Source of the DNA: Sinorhizobium fredii USDA 257
Lineage (GTDB): Bacteria > Pseudomonadota > Alphaproteobacteria > Rhizobiales > Rhizobiaceae
Assembly (NCBI RefSeq): GCF_000265205.3
Contig: NC_018000.1
Span: 2,666,001 to 2,730,000 of the forward strand
Direction of reading: 5' to 3'
DNA: 64,000 nt
Shown: positions 54,497 through 62,806 of the stretch, piece by piece
Position numbering within the stretch: the first letter of the stretch is position 1
How the letters are laid out: the number at the start of each line of letters is the position of its first letter
Made by a program: the position numbers and the translations under genes
The notes under the pieces: generated by a model
Database searches by the model: none
What the model was told of the DNA's origin: nothing
What the model saw: the letters and a program-made list of their open reading frames with translations, nothing else

Positions 54497-54794
54497 GAGA
54501 CCGGGCGAATATGGGGAGTGGAGCCGGTATACCGGTTTCGGTCCTACCGGTCGCCGGGGAAAGGAAGGGAAATCCCGTTTTGGCCGCATTTGGACATTGC
54601 ACGCCACGCTGAGGTCCAAATCGAGGGGTGCGGTGCCGTGCGAGGGCATTATTTGAAGGGAATGCTATGCTGCTACTGGAAATTCGTTGAACCGACGTCG
54701 GTTTGAGCACAAAATAATCCAGCAAGTCCAAATGCTGCAGCGTCCTTTGTGCGTCATGTTCCAAGTGCGGCGCTGTAGAGGAAAGGTGAAGCCA

Positions 54795-55298
54795 ATGACG
54801 AGGTTAGCAATCGTTGCCCTGTCGCTGGCGACGGCGCTGACGAGCGTTCCGCCGGCCATGGCGTTTCCCACCGTTGTCGCGCCAAAGATCGAGGTAGCGG
54901 AGGCGCAGACAGTCCAGTACAGGCGCTACCGTGGTGGCTATCGCGGCGGATACCGCGGGCATCACCACAACGGTGGCGATGATGATTGGGCTTGGGCGCT
55001 CGGCGGGCTCGCGACCGGCGCGATCCTCGGTGGGCTGCTGGCGCAGCCGAGGTATTATGGCCCCAGCTACTACGATCAGGGTTACTATGATCAAAGCTAC
55101 TACGATCAAGGCTACTACGGCCCGACCTATTACCGCCCACGCTACTACGCGCCACGCTATTACCGCCAGACCTATTATAATGGCGGCAATGCGCATACGC
55201 GCTGGTGCTTCGCGCGCTATCGGTCCTACAGGGCTTACGACAACACGTTCCAGCCCTATTACGGTCCGCGCCAGGCGTGCGTCTCGCCCTACTATTGA
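54795..55298 (+). CDS. BA14K-like exported protein with Tyr-rich pentapeptide repeats
   Basis: 167 residues from the ATG at 54795, with AAAGGTGA upstream. Signal peptide (LAIVALSLATALTSVPPAMA), a Gly/Arg/His-rich stretch, a short hydrophobic segment (WALGGLATGAILGGLLA), a run of x-Y-Y-x-x repeats, and a C-terminal BA14K-type motif with two cysteines (RWCFARYRSY...ACVSPYY). Proteins of this kind are common small envelope proteins of rhizobia and brucellae; function is unclear. It stands alone between the alcohol cluster genes, where an ABC ATPase and permease would be expected. Confidence 0.82.
   Translation: MTRLAIVALSLATALTSVPPAMAFPTVVAPKIEVAEAQTVQYRRYRGGYRGGYRGHHHNGGDDDWAWALGGLATGAILGGLLAQPRYYGPSYYDQGYYDQSYYDQGYYGPTYYRPRYYAPRYYRQTYYNGGNAHTRWCFARYRSYRAYDNTFQPYYGPRQACVSPYY
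55050..55184 (+). repeat. Nine x-Y-Y-x-x pentapeptide-coding repeats
   Basis: Nine consecutive 15-base units in the BA14K-like gene encode RYYGP, SYYDQ, GYYDQ, SYYDQ, GYYGP, TYYRP, RYYAP, RYYRQ and TYYNG. The SYYDQ/GYYDQ units are nearly identical at DNA level, suggesting recent slippage. Such a run could vary in copy number between strains. Confidence 0.85.
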
Positions 55299-55419
55299 TG
55301 GCGGACCGGCGATAGCCTCTTGTCCGATTTTGGGCGCAACACGGCGCTGTAGCACCGATCGGCAAAGCACCAGCGCCGCGGGCCGATCAATCCCGCGGCG
55401 CCGCAAGCTTCCCTTGAGA

Positions 55420-55854
55420 TCAATTGGAAGGGGCGGGAAGCGCCGCCTTCAGCCTTTCGTCAGCCTTCTTCGGCAGTTTCACGGCATTCACGGCCTCCAC
55501 ATTGGCCGGTACGTCACCCACTTGGATCAGCGCCACCATGCCCATCGCGAAATGCGGCGAGCACTTCACGCCGTAGAGGCCGGGCACGGTCGGCGTCATC
55601 ACATATTCCTCGTTAATCTTGCTTTTGAATTTGTCGACGCCGTCGGGCAGCATGCCCTTGATCGACTCGACATTGTGACCCTTATCCACCGGCACGAAGC
55701 GGATCGTGTCGCCGGGAGCGGCCTTCACGAAGGCCGGCTCGAAGACCATAGCCCCGCTCTCTCCCTTGTTCAGCATCTTCACTTCGTGCTCCGCGGCATG
55801 AGCCCCGCCTGCCATCAGCACCAACGCGGCAACGATTCTCATTCTTGTCAGCAT
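55420..55854 (-). CDS. Pseudoazurin, periplasmic type I blue copper protein
   Basis: 144 residues from the ATG at 55854, with AGGGAGA upstream. Signal peptide [15 protein letters not shown]; mature protein begins [12 protein letters not shown]. Copper ligands are all visible: His60 (KGHNVES), Cys98 and His101 ([11 protein letters not shown]) and Met106, with pseudoazurin spacing. It shuttles electrons in the periplasm, classically to nitrite reductase; no denitrification gene is seen here. Next to a PQQ dehydrogenase and cytochrome c it may be an alternative carrier to the terminal oxidase. Confidence 0.92.
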   Translation of the reverse strand: MLTRMRIVAALVLMAGGAHAAEHEVKMLNKGESGAMVFEPAFVKAAPGDTIRFVPVDKGHNVESIKGMLPDGVDKFKSKINEEYVMTPTVPGLYGVKCSPHFAMGMVALIQVGDVPANVEAVNAVKLPKKADERLKAALPAPSN

Positions 55855-56014
55855 TCGCTTCTCCCTGGGGTTTTCGATTGTCCGCAAGGAAACATGAAAG
55901 ACGGCGGGCAGGCAATGCGACCTTGGTGCCGGTCGGCGTCTGCAGGATAGTAAAAGGTAATTATTGCAATAGGTTGAGGCGAGCGACGAGCAGCAAAGGG
56001 TCGTCACACTTTCC

Positions 56015-58219
56015 TCACCCCCCTCTGGTGACGAACGCTTCAAGCACCTCCGGGTCAAGGGGCTTGTAGATGATCTCGACGTCGGCTTTGGCGCAGGCCT
56101 CGCGCACACCCGGCGTGCGGTCGGCGGTGATGATCCTTGCCGGTCGGTCGCCGTGACGTGTCTTGAGAGCCGTCAAGGTCTCGATGCCCGTCAGTCCGTC
56201 CCCGAGCTGCTGGTCGACCAGGTAAAGATCGGGAACAATGCCCATCTCGTCGACCAGTTCCAGTGCTTCCTCGCCGCTTGCCACCTCCAGAACGGTAATC
56301 CCTCGTCGCTCCAGAACCAGGCTGATCGCATGGCGCAGTTCCTCGTCATTCTCGACGAGAAGGGCGATGCGGTCGCCAACGTCGGCCGTCGTGCCATCCT
56401 CGCTAGCATCGCAGCAAGGGTAGCTCGCAGCGGCGCGTGCAGGTGCCTGCTCCAGTTCGACGCCAAAGCAGGTGCCGCGTCCCGGCGTCGATTTGAGCGT
56501 CAGTCGGTGATTGAGCAGTGCGCAGGCGCGCTCGACGATGGCCAGGCCGAGTCCCAGACCCTCCGAGGCGGATGCAGAGGCGTTCAGACGGTGGAACTCG
56601 CGAAAGATCGCCACCTGGTCCTCGAGAGCGATGCCGGGGCCAGTGTCGTGCACCTCGATCCGTACGCCACCCGGCACGCGCCGCGGACCGACAAGCACGC
56701 GGCCGGTGCGTGTATATCGGATCGCATTGCTGATGAGGTTTTGCAGGATGCGCCTGAGATAGCTCGGATCACTGAAGACCGTCAGCGCGCAGGGCAGTAT
56801 GGCAAGCCTCAACCCCTTGCGTTCCGCCACGGGTGCGAATTCGTCGGTGAGCTGCGCAAACAGCGGCGCAAGACGGACAGGTGATATCTCGACAACCGCC
56901 TCGTCCAGGCGCGAAATGTCAAGCAGGGCGCCGAGGATCGCCTCGACGCTTGCCAGCGCCTTGTGCGCCTTGTCGAGAGTGCCGCCGGCGTGCTCGTTTT
57001 CCGTTTCGTCACGGGCCGAGGCAACAAAAAGCTTGGCGGCGGAAAGCGGTTGCAGGAGGTCGTGGCTGGCGGCCGCGACAAACCGGGCGCGGGTGGAATT
57101 GGCGCGCTCTGCATCGGCGAGAGCGGTGCGCAGATCTTCGGTACGGGCAGCCACCCGCGCCTCGAGCGAGGCGTTGGCGCGCTGCATTGCCTGGATTGCC
57201 TGGCGTTCGCGCGTCACGTCGCTGAACGACATGACGAAGCCTCGATCCGGCGTCTCCTCGGCAAAGACCACGAGCATCACGCCCGAGGCGCGGCGGATCT
57301 CCAGGAAAAGCGGCGGCCTTTGCGTCTCTTGGACGGCCCAGGAGAAAAGCTCCGAGGGTGCGATGGAACTGACCAGTTCGCCGTCGCGGTGAATCCAGCG
57401 TTGCAGCGTGTCGAAGCCGGTCCCCGTGCGCAGCACGGTCACCGGGATGTCGAGCAACAGGCGAAGCCGTTCGTTCCAGCCGACCAGTCGACCGGCCGCG
57501 TCGAAGATGCATATGCCCTGGTTGATATGTTCCAACGTCGCGTGGATCAGGCGGGCTTGATCATCCAGCATCCTGCCCCGTTCGGTTCGCTCCATACGAA
57601 TGATTTCCGTAACGTCCGTCTGGAGAACGACCGTGCCGCCGTCGGAAGTCGGCTGTTCGCTCACCTGCAGCCAGCGGTCGCCGGCAAGCGCTACCTGAAA
57701 GACGCTGCGCGTGCGGTGGCGCTCTATTCGTGTTGCCATCCATTCAGCAGGCCCCTCGTCCTTTGGCAAGGCGAGGAAGCGCGAACGGCTACAGGCCTCG
57801 ATATAGTCCGCAAAGGACAGGCCCGGATGAAGCATGGCGCGCACGTCCTGGAGATCACAGCAAAAGCGCGAATTGTACATCACCAGGGTTTCGCTGGCGT
57901 CGAAGAGGGCAAATCCCTCTTCCACCGCCTCGATGGCATCGGCAAGGTTGCGGCGCGCCCGCTCGGTCGCGCGGTTGGCCTCGGCGAGGCGCGCATTCGT
58001 CTCGTTCAGGATCCGCAGCGTCGATTCAAGGTCGGACGTGCGCTGCCGCACCCGCTCTTCCAACTGGGCGGCGCGCTGGAACTGCTCGTAGGCGATCCCG
58101 CGTTCGCCGGATGCCTGCTCGACCTGGCGCATCAGCACCTCGGCGATGGTCAGAAGCTTGGCGGTATTGCGTTCGGGATTGTCGGCAGGATCGATGAGCC
58201 AGTCGGAGATGCGGGTCAT
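56015..58219 (-). CDS. PAS-domain hybrid sensor histidine kinase (NahK/ErcS'-like)
   Basis: 734 residues from the ATG at 58219, overlapping the FIST stop (ATGA). No membrane helix, so cytoplasmic. An N-terminal coiled coil (about 45-95) leads to two PAS domains (about 95-205 and 225-340), then a second coiled coil, HisKA with His386 ([14 protein letters not shown]), HATPase ([34 protein letters not shown]) and a C-terminal receiver with Asp669 ([11 protein letters not shown]). Kinases of this layout, next to FIST proteins and LuxR regulators, control ethanol and PQQ alcohol oxidation in pseudomonads. Confidence 0.9.
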   Translation of the reverse strand: MTRISDWLIDPADNPERNTAKLLTIAEVLMRQVEQASGERGIAYEQFQRAAQLEERVRQRTSDLESTLRILNETNARLAEANRATERARRNLADAIEAVEEGFALFDASETLVMYNSRFCCDLQDVRAMLHPGLSFADYIEACSRSRFLALPKDEGPAEWMATRIERHRTRSVFQVALAGDRWLQVSEQPTSDGGTVVLQTDVTEIIRMERTERGRMLDDQARLIHATLEHINQGICIFDAAGRLVGWNERLRLLLDIPVTVLRTGTGFDTLQRWIHRDGELVSSIAPSELFSWAVQETQRPPLFLEIRRASGVMLVVFAEETPDRGFVMSFSDVTRERQAIQAMQRANASLEARVAARTEDLRTALADAERANSTRARFVAAASHDLLQPLSAAKLFVASARDETENEHAGGTLDKAHKALASVEAILGALLDISRLDEAVVEISPVRLAPLFAQLTDEFAPVAERKGLRLAILPCALTVFSDPSYLRRILQNLISNAIRYTRTGRVLVGPRRVPGGVRIEVHDTGPGIALEDQVAIFREFHRLNASASASEGLGLGLAIVERACALLNHRLTLKSTPGRGTCFGVELEQAPARAAASYPCCDASEDGTTADVGDRIALLVENDEELRHAISLVLERRGITVLEVASGEEALELVDEMGIVPDLYLVDQQLGDGLTGIETLTALKTRHGDRPARIITADRTPGVREACAKADVEIIYKPLDPEVLEAFVTRGG

Positions 58220-59397
58220 TCCGAGACCTTCTCGGGTAGGGTGGTGCCCGGCGGGTAAATGGCGAGGCCAGTCATCGTCTGGTTGACATGCATCGGGCCG
58301 AACTGTTCGCCATAGGTGGAAAAGCCGATGACGCCATAGCGGCGCAAGAGCCCGGAAACCCGGCCGATGACCTGCTTCTCTTCTGCCTCCAGCCGGCGCA
58401 GGATGCAGTCGAAGGCAAGGATCGCCGTTGGCCGCTCCGGCATGCACAGGCCGGCGAGTTCGCGTTTAAGCTGGCCGAGCATGTCCGCCGGCTCGGTGAT
58501 CGTCAGCACCACGCCCTCGTCGATGGCCGAGAAGAAGACAAGATCGCCGTTTTCCATCACCTGACGGATGGCGCGCACGTGGTGACGCGTACCCATGCGG
58601 ACCGCGACGGGATTGGCCGCGAAGGTGAAGGGGGTGAGCTGCTGCGGGTCCTTGCCGACGAGGCGGGCGTATTCACGCGCAGCGGGTTCGGCATTGATCT
58701 GGCGGACGATGCGGCGGTGCGGATCGGCCTCGGTGACCACCATGCGTTTTTCGGTGGGGATAAGGTGGTCGAAATTGAAGACGCGGACCGGGCATTCCGT
58801 ACGCACCAGCGCTAGAACGGCCGCGTTGCGCGACAGTCGATGACCATCGAGCACGTAGGTCCGGTCGAAACGCGTTCCATCGCCAGCCGAGCCTCCGAGC
58901 ATGGGTGTCGCTCCGAGGCCGGCGGCAAGCGCCGAGGTCAGTTCGTCCTCCTTCTGCGACAGCCCGTCGACGAGCAGCATTGCAAATTCATGCGCCAGCT
59001 CGGGATATTGCTGGGCCATTGCCGTGCGCGTGCGAACGAGGGCGGCGGCAAGCGCGGGCGGATCGAGCCGCATCAGGTCGGGGATCGTGACCGTGTCGAC
59101 GCGGAAATATTCCGTGGGCAGGGCGAGCGCGACGATGGTGCCCTCGTCATAGCCGGCGTCGGAAATCTCGCCCGCGGTGGTGCAGCCAACGATCGGGACG
59201 CCATCGAAGATCCGCGCTGCTTCGATCGGCAGGCGCACCAGGTCGGCTGCCGGCGACATGAAAAGCATGATCAGCGAGAACGGTCCCGATCCCAATTGAC
59301 GCGACAGGGTCTCGACGGCATTCGGATCGCCTGCCGTCGTACTGGCACGTCGGACGATCGCGTCGCGCACCGCGCCGCTTCCATCGGATATCCGCAT
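58216..59397 (-). CDS. FIST-domain sensory protein
   Basis: 393 residues from the ATG at 59397, with GGAGGAGG just upstream. FIST_N (VPIVGCTTAGEISDAGYDEG near residue 80, AGLGATPMLGGSAGDG mid-protein) and FIST_C (SAIDEGVVLTITEPADML, AILAFDCILRR, GVIGFSTYGEQFGPMHVNQT). FIST proteins are small-molecule sensors that work with histidine kinases. It lies between the LuxR regulator and the hybrid kinase and is translationally coupled to the kinase, so it probably delivers the ligand signal. The ligand is unknown. Confidence 0.9.
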   Translation of the reverse strand: MRISDGSGAVRDAIVRRASTTAGDPNAVETLSRQLGSGPFSLIMLFMSPAADLVRLPIEAARIFDGVPIVGCTTAGEISDAGYDEGTIVALALPTEYFRVDTVTIPDLMRLDPPALAAALVRTRTAMAQQYPELAHEFAMLLVDGLSQKEDELTSALAAGLGATPMLGGSAGDGTRFDRTYVLDGHRLSRNAAVLALVRTECPVRVFNFDHLIPTEKRMVVTEADPHRRIVRQINAEPAAREYARLVGKDPQQLTPFTFAANPVAVRMGTRHHVRAIRQVMENGDLVFFSAIDEGVVLTITEPADMLGQLKRELAGLCMPERPTAILAFDCILRRLEAEEKQVIGRVSGLLRRYGVIGFSTYGEQFGPMHVNQTMTGLAIYPPGTTLPEKVSE

Positions 59398-59459
59398 TCC
59401 TCCTCCTCCGCCAACTGCATTCAGCGCTAAGGCAACTCTCGAGGGCAGGGGCCGGAGCG

Positions 59460-60182
59460 TCAATCCTCCGGCGTCAGTGCCGTAAATCGCGCTTCCTGCG
59501 CGAACAAGACGGCCTGCATGCGTGTCTGGACGCCAAGTTTGCGCATGATCGCGGTAACGTGCGCCTTCACCGTGGTCTCGGCGATGGAAAGTTCGTAGGC
59601 GATTTGCTTGTTCATAAGACCGGCGCAGACGAGTTGCAGGATTTTCGCCTGTTGCCGCGTCAGCAGCCCCAACCGGGCGACGGCCTCGTCCGATAGTGAA
59701 GGACTGCCCGGCTCCAAGGCCATTTGCGGGGCATGGATTTCGCCTCGCGCGATCGCCGCGAAGGCGGCACGAAATTCGTCTCGGGCAGCATGCTTCGGTA
59801 CGAAGCCGTTGATGCCCGCTTTCAGTAAGGCGCGGATTACCCGCAACTCGTCCAGTGACGAGACGACGACGATCGGTACATGGGGGACCGCCTGGCGGAG
59901 CCGCACGACGCCATCCAGCCCGTTGACGTCAGGCAGATTGAGGTCGAGCACAACGACATCCGGCCGCGTATCCTGATCCAGACGGGTGAGAGCGGCTTCC
60001 AGCGTGCCGACGGACTCGATCGTTTCAATCCCGACGAGCCCGTTCAAAGTCATCGCAAGCGCATCGCAGAACAGGGGATGATCGTCGACGATCAGTGCCG
60101 ATCGCAATTCGACAGGGTTGAATATGGGCAGCACCGGCGAACTCGGTCGCGGTGCCTGGAATGTATTGCGGATGATGATCAT
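59460..60182 (-). CDS. LuxR/NarL-family response regulator of the alcohol-oxidation cluster
   Basis: About 240 residues from the ATG at 60182, an unusually long N-terminal lead of some 28 residues before the receiver (ALIVDDHPLFCDALAMTL). Phospho-acceptor Asp80 (VVLDLNLPDVNG), Lys130 (GFVPKH) and a C-terminal LuxR helix-turn-helix (LTRQQAKILQLVCAGLMNKQ, ELSIAETTVKAHVTAIMRKL). It is related in layout to regulators of PQQ ethanol oxidation (AgmR/ErbR type). It is the obvious candidate to bind the TWGGTCGTAW motifs. The ribosome site is weak, so the start may differ. Confidence 0.88.
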   Translation of the reverse strand: MIIIRNTFQAPRPSSPVLPIFNPVELRSALIVDDHPLFCDALAMTLNGLVGIETIESVGTLEAALTRLDQDTRPDVVVLDLNLPDVNGLDGVVRLRQAVPHVPIVVVSSLDELRVIRALLKAGINGFVPKHAARDEFRAAFAAIARGEIHAPQMALEPGSPSLSDEAVARLGLLTRQQAKILQLVCAGLMNKQIAYELSIAETTVKAHVTAIMRKLGVQTRMQAVLFAQEARFTALTPED

Positions 60183-60226
60183 CTGAGAGCGCCCCGCACC
60201 GTTCTGCCATTGTCGCAACGGTCAAG

Positions 60227-60255
60227 GGGCCGGGCAACCAAACCCGGCCCTTTTT
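60227..60255. terminator. Hairpin between the alcohol dehydrogenase and LuxR genes
   Basis: GGGCCGGG (60227-60234) pairs with CCCGGCCC (60243-60250). On the plus strand five T residues follow (60251-60255); on the minus strand, the direction of the alcohol dehydrogenase, the stem is followed by CTTGAC only. It begins eight bases after the dehydrogenase stop and is most likely its 3' end, possibly acting in both directions. Confidence 0.65.
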
Positions 60256-60257
60256 CC

Positions 60258-62024
60258 CTATTTTGCCAAAGCCAGCTGTTTCGGCAAGCGGAAGGTCCAA
60301 ACCATGCCACCTTGGTTGAGGTAATTGACCTTCTTGGCTACCTCGCCGCCCCAGAGCGGGACCGCACCGCCCCAACCGGAGATCACCGATACATATTGCT
60401 CGCCGTCCTGCTCCCAGGTGATGGGCTGGCCGACCACGCCCGAGCCGGTCTGGAAGGACCAGAGCTCTTTGCCTGTCTCGTCATCTAGCGCCTTGAATTC
60501 GCCCTCGGGCGTTCCGACGAAAACCAGGCCGCCGGCAGTGGCCATGACACCGCCCCATAGGGGCGCCGCGTTCTTGTATTCCCACTTGATCTCTCCGCTG
60601 TTGGGGTCGATCGCCTTCAGCGAGCCGATGTAATCGTCGAACAGCGGCTTGATGGTGAAACCGGCCCCGAGATAAGCGGCGCCCTTCTTATAGGAGATCG
60701 GCTCATTCCAGATGTCCATGCCCCATTCGTTCGAGGGCACATAGAAGAGCTCGGTCTTCTGGCTGTAGGCCATCGGCATCCAGTTCTTGCCGCCGAGGAA
60801 GGAGGGAACCGAAAAGACCTGCTGCCCCTTGCCGCCATCGGCGGCGGACGTCGGATCGCCGGGGCGGTTCTCCTCGGCATAGATCGGGCGGCCGTTTTCA
60901 TCGATACCCTTCGCCCAGGTGATGTTCTTGACGAAAGGATAGGCGGCAACGAATTTTCCGTCCTCGCGGTTGAGGACATAGAAGAAGCCGTTCCGGTCGG
61001 CGGTCGCGAAACGTTTCGTGCCGTCCTTGGAGAGGAAGGGGACGACTTCATTGACGCCGTCGAAGTCCCAGCCTTCCCTCGGCGTCGTCTGGAAGTGCCA
61101 CTTGATCTCGCCGTTTTCCGGGTTGATGCCAAGGCGGCTTGCCGCGTAGAGGTTGTCGCCCTTGTTGCCCTCGACCGGCTTGCCGGCGTTGCGCAGATGG
61201 CTGTTCCACGGAGCGGGGTTGCCGGTGCCGAAGACCAGCGTATCCGTATCGGCGTCGTAGGAGCCACCGAGCCAGGTGGCGCCGCCGCCGGTCTTCCAAA
61301 GGTCCCCCGGCCAGGTCGCGTTCAGCGTCCCGGTCATGGAGCTTTCCTTGCCCTTGTAGGTCCCGATATGCCCTTCGATGACCGGACGGGTCCATACCAG
61401 TTCGCCGGTCTTGGCGTCGCGGGCCTGCACCTCGCCGACGATGCCGAACTCGCCGCCGGAATTGCCGGTGATGACGAGACCGTTCACGATCAAGGGCGCG
61501 GCCGTATAGCTGTAGCCTTCCTTGTAATTGGCGATCTTCTTGTTCCAGACCACATCGCCCGTCTTGCGGTTGAGCGCGACGAGACGGGCATCGAGCGTGC
61601 CGAAATAGATATTGTCGCCATAGATGGCGGCACCGCGGTTGATCACGTCGCAACAGGGCAGGATGCCCTCGGGCAAGCGCGCGTCGAACTGCCAGAGCTC
61701 CTTGCCGGTCTTGATATCGATGGCGAAAAGCCGGCTGTAGGAGGCGGTGATATACATCACGCCGTCATGGACGATCGGCTGGCTTTCCTGTCCGCGCTGC
61801 TTCTCGCCGCCGAGGCTGAAACCCCAGGCAGGCAGCAGGTTCTTGACGTTGGTCTTGTTCAGTGTTTCGAGGGGGGAGTAGCGCTGCAGCCCCCTGCCCA
61901 TACCGTTGGTGAGCACGTCGCCGACCGTGGTGGCGTCCTTGGCGAGGTCTTCCTCCGTCACCTCGGCCTTGGCCAGTCCCGCCAGTGACAGCACCGTCAC
62001 GGCAGTCAGCATCAATCTGTTCAT
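60258..62024 (-). CDS. PQQ-dependent alcohol dehydrogenase with lanthanide-site signature (ExaF/PedH-like)
   Basis: 588 residues from the ATG at 62024, with AAGGAGAAGG before it; signal peptide cleaves at about residue 20 ([10 protein letters not shown]). An eight-bladed quinoprotein propeller. The adjacent-Cys disulfide is Cys124-Cys125 ([11 protein letters not shown]). Metal/PQQ ligands by my count are Glu192, Asn269 and catalytic Asp320, and Asp322 two residues later (GWDFDGVNE) is the extra acid diagnostic of lanthanide rather than calcium enzymes. Sequence around [15 protein letters not shown] and [12 protein letters not shown] is of the ethanol-type ExaA/PedE/PedH group, not MxaF/XoxF. 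It oxidises alcohols in the periplasm. Confidence 0.93.
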   Translation of the reverse strand: MNRLMLTAVTVLSLAGLAKAEVTEEDLAKDATTVGDVLTNGMGRGLQRYSPLETLNKTNVKNLLPAWGFSLGGEKQRGQESQPIVHDGVMYITASYSRLFAIDIKTGKELWQFDARLPEGILPCCDVINRGAAIYGDNIYFGTLDARLVALNRKTGDVVWNKKIANYKEGYSYTAAPLIVNGLVITGNSGGEFGIVGEVQARDAKTGELVWTRPVIEGHIGTYKGKESSMTGTLNATWPGDLWKTGGGATWLGGSYDADTDTLVFGTGNPAPWNSHLRNAGKPVEGNKGDNLYAASRLGINPENGEIKWHFQTTPREGWDFDGVNEVVPFLSKDGTKRFATADRNGFFYVLNREDGKFVAAYPFVKNITWAKGIDENGRPIYAEENRPGDPTSAADGGKGQQVFSVPSFLGGKNWMPMAYSQKTELFYVPSNEWGMDIWNEPISYKKGAAYLGAGFTIKPLFDDYIGSLKAIDPNSGEIKWEYKNAAPLWGGVMATAGGLVFVGTPEGEFKALDDETGKELWSFQTGSGVVGQPITWEQDGEQYVSVISGWGGAVPLWGGEVAKKVNYLNQGGMVWTFRLPKQLALAK

Positions 62025-62110
62025 ATCCTTCTCCTTCCCTCGCAATCGTTGCGTGAGCCGCAACCGCCTGGCAGCACCGATCATCCTCCCGCGACAAAGC
62101 CGGGGATATT

Positions 62111-62197
62111 GCACCTTGGTCGTAATGGCGGGAGGGGCCGGCCAATAGTGGGCTAACCCCGAGATCAAACCCGATATCGATTGTCCCTAGGTCGTAT
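62111..62197. promoter_or_regulatory. Two TWGGTCGTAW motifs in the alcohol dehydrogenase/pqqA divergent region
   Basis: GCACCTTGGTCGTA at 62111-62124 (core TTGGTCGTAA, 62116-62125) and TAGGTCGTAT at 62188-62197, both on the plus strand and 72 bases apart. The first lies about 90 bases before the dehydrogenase ATG, the second nearer pqqA. The first is identical over 14 bases to the site at 52265-52278. Confidence 0.6.
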
Positions 62198-62353
62198 TGC
62201 GAGGCCCCGCCTGGTTGCTACCCTCGGCACGGAAAGGGAGGTTCTGTCACGCTGATCCATTCGATCTTAGCTGCGGCAGCCGATCCCGAAAAAGCCCGGC
62301 GGCGCCGTTGCCGGGCCTTGCCGGTGCGGCAGAAAGCCGTTCCGGATTTTCAC

Positions 62354-62383
62354 CCAAGCGTCGTTCCGACGAACGACGCTTGG
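62354..62383 (+). promoter_or_regulatory. Perfect 12-bp stem-loop in the pqqA leader
   Basis: CCAAGCGTCGTT (62354-62365) pairs with AACGACGCTTGG (62372-62383) around CCGACG, 80 bases before the pqqA ATG. A second, shorter hairpin (CCCGGC/GCCGGG, around 62300-62315) lies before it. Could be the end of an upstream leader transcript, an attenuator or an RNA-stability element. No known riboswitch was recognised. Confidence 0.6.
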
Positions 62384-62463
62384 CTCCGTGTTCGACCCGG
62401 CCGTAACGGCGCCTGCAAGTGCCGGAGCGAACACACCAACTGCCTGAAGCGAATGGAGAAAAC

Positions 62464-62559
62464 ATGTCCTGGCATGCACCAAAATTCATCGACGTCAGCT
62501 GCGCTATGGAAATCACCCGCTACGCCCCCGCGGACGGGAGCGAGCCGGTCCTTTTTTGA
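62464..62559 (+). CDS. pqqA: PqqA, PQQ precursor peptide (complete, 31 residues)
   Basis: A 31-codon gene starting ATG at 62464 with GGAG six bases before it: MSWHAPKFIDVSCAMEITRY followed by APADGSEPVLF and TGA. Length, the MSW.APK start and the invariant Glu16 and Tyr20 in the E-x-x-x-Y motif identify it as PqqA, whose Glu and Tyr are cross-linked by PqqE to build the PQQ cofactor. It is divergent from the PQQ-dependent alcohol dehydrogenase. It is followed by only fragments of pqqB and pqqE, so this copy can work only if the other enzymes are encoded elsewhere. Confidence 0.87.
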   Translation: MSWHAPKFIDVSCAMEITRYAPADGSEPVLF

Positions 62560-62604
62560 CGCTCCGCCAAACGTTGGTCGGCGGGCAATTCGTTAGGTCA
62601 GCCA

Positions 62605-62664
62605 ATGAAGAAAACGTCCGATCTTCGTGTCGTCGTCCTGGAGGCCGCCGCTGGCGGCGGCTTC
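62605..62664 (+). pseudogene. pqqB: 5' fragment of pqqB
   Basis: ATG at 62605, 45 bases after pqqA, the normal place of pqqB. The first 20 codons read MKKTSDLRVVVLEAAAGGGF. This is the conserved PqqB N terminus (LRIVVLGAAAGGGFPQWN), but after Gly-Gly-Gly-Phe the match ends abruptly at HN instead of PQWN, and the frame meets TGA about 17 codons later. About 95 percent of the gene is missing. Together with the pqqE fragment it marks one large internal deletion. Confidence 0.8.
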
Positions 62665-62692
62665 CACAATAGAATTGCGGTTGCGGCCCCAC

Positions 62693-62806
62693 CGCAAATA
62701 CGAAGGCATAGTTGAGATCGACTATGTGCCGGCCGACTATCACTCCAGCTATCCAAAGGCCTGCAGGATCCGGTCTGCGTTCGATCGCCGCTGTGAGAAG
62801 GCTTGA
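62693..62806 (+). pseudogene. pqqE: Internal fragment of pqqE
   Basis: From 62693 the frame reads RKYEGIVEIDYVPADYHSSY then PKAC (to 62764), then unrelated residues to a TGA at 62804-62806. The string matches the mid-C-terminal part of PqqE, where a basic/Tyr stretch and ID.V.PDYY...PKAC precede the GGWG cluster-binding region. The conserved MGGWG that should follow is gone. It lies 28 bases after the pqqB fragment, so most of pqqB, all of pqqC and pqqD and over half of pqqE are deleted. Confidence 0.72.

Noticed and set aside
55050..55184. Short tandem repeats as a CRISPR array
   Set aside because: The 15-base units are in frame, encode a Tyr-rich protein segment and have no spacers.
60258..62024. 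Calling the quinoprotein XoxF or MxaF methanol dehydrogenase
   Set aside because: The Asp-x-Asp excludes MxaF, and the overall sequence fits the ethanol-type ExaF/PedH group better than XoxF. No other methanol-dehydrogenase-specific gene is seen.
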